From: Chitinophaga pinensis
GTDB lineage: Bacteria > Bacteroidota > Bacteroidia > Chitinophagales > Chitinophagaceae
DNA length: 64,000 bases
Assembly: GCA_943333125.1 (NCBI GenBank)
Contig: CALQSB010000014.1
Coordinates: 1 to 64,000 of the forward strand
Direction of reading: 5' to 3'
Part shown: positions 63,797 through 64,000 of the stretch, in pieces
How positions within the stretch are numbered: position 1 is the first letter of the stretch
How the letters are laid out: the number at the start of each line of letters is the position of its first letter
The notes under the pieces: generated by a model
What the model was told of the DNA's origin: nothing
The model's input: the letters and a program-made list of their open reading frames with translations, nothing else
Database searches by the model: none
Program-made: the position numbers and the translations under genes

Positions 63797-64000
63797 CTAA
63801 CTCCATTTCCAATTGTCTTCAACATTATAGCTGATTTTTAAAAAGCTGGCAAGGTTTATCAATGTCTCCTTGACTTCATCAACATTACTGATTTTATTTT
63901 TCGGAATGATCAATGATTGACCACTTTTCAATCTGATCAGAAACAAGGAAGGGATTTCTACAATCTCTTCGGTTTCTGTTGCGATTATTTTGCTTTCTAC
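63797..64000 (-). CDS. YcxB-like protein, C-terminal fragment at the right edge
   Basis: The minus-strand frame is open from base 64000 to a TAG at 63797-63799 (67 residues), with the N-terminus beyond the window. It contains LFLIRLKSGQSLIIPKNKI, the terminal strand pattern of YcxB-like domains, and ends NVEDNWKWS. No signal of frameshift. Start and family cannot be confirmed from this piece. Confidence 0.5.
   Translation of the reverse strand, partial: VESKIIATETEEIVEIPSLFLIRLKSGQSLIIPKNKISNVDEVKETLINLASFLKISYNVEDNWKWS

Noticed and set aside
1-64000. tRNA, rRNA or transposase genes
   Set aside because: None recognised on either strand by eye; a tRNA search would be needed to exclude a missed one.

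Overview
The window is AT-rich chromosomal DNA from a member of the Bacteroidota, probably an environmental lineage near Flavobacteriales, Chitinophagales or Sphingobacteriales; I cannot place it to genus. The evidence is a type IX secretion C-terminal sorting domain, families typical of this phylum (DUF5686, DUF6600/YXWGXW, DUF2480), huge PKD/Ig-like surface proteins, lipoproteins, candidate promoters of the TTTG-N19-TAnnTTTG type and little visible Shine-Dalgarno sequence. I saw no rRNA, tRNA, CRISPR array, phage or transposase gene.

Layout. 1-8.7 kb: two large secreted proteins on the minus strand, a repeat-rich PKD/Ig-like adhesin cut by the left edge and a reprolysin-like metalloprotease with three FnIII, two pre-peptidase and one sorting domain. 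8.9-13.3 kb: a pentameric-ligand-gated-channel-like protein, a dienelactone hydrolase lipoprotein, a small GNAT and a DUF6600 protein. 13.4-19.7 kb: a DUF5686 outer-membrane protein, then a tight pair made of a PLP-dependent C-S lyase/aminotransferase and an unusual FAD-monooxygenase/DsbA-like fusion. 19.7-24.6 kb: an accessory stretch of small orphan genes with a perfect 18-bp inverted repeat of palindromic arms, a WYL regulator, a 183-bp fold-back (MITE-like) element and a frameshifted Lys/Pro-repeat remnant. 24.6-33.5 kb: housekeeping (metF, lptB, a GH3-like adenylating enzyme, a FabG-type reductase) and a SulP transporter/beta-carbonic anhydrase/cupin run. 33.7-37.9 kb: a compact cassette of SET protein, ATP-grasp ligase, ATP-grasp-SET fusion and an ABC-type membrane domain without ATPase. 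This is the best candidate here for an undescribed system. 38.5-54.9 kb: core genes (ssb, mnmG, ybeY, nadD, nadA, a PpiD/SurA-like foldase, corA, asnS, a DEAD-box helicase). 55.2-64 kb: an acyltransferase-3/SGNH protein, GNAT, PhzF, GH125 and small orphan genes, some broken.

Two signals suggest a region near the replication origin. Two parS palindromes (core GTTCCACGTGGAAC) lie between mnmG and ybeY, one of them forming the last codons of ybeY. About 6 kb away, a 552-bp AT-rich gap between nadA and the PpiD-like gene holds one perfect and several near DnaA boxes plus a 17-nt direct repeat.

Genes that probably work together: ybeY-mnmG-cupin as a minus-strand operon; feoA-like with nadD; SulP with carbonic anhydrase for bicarbonate supply; the PLP enzyme with the FAD/DsbA fusion in an unknown (perhaps sulfur-related) modification; and the SET/ATP-grasp genes in a predicted amide-ligation plus lysine- or amine-methylation pathway. 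Function assignments come from recognising motifs and overall pattern by eye; no database search was run.
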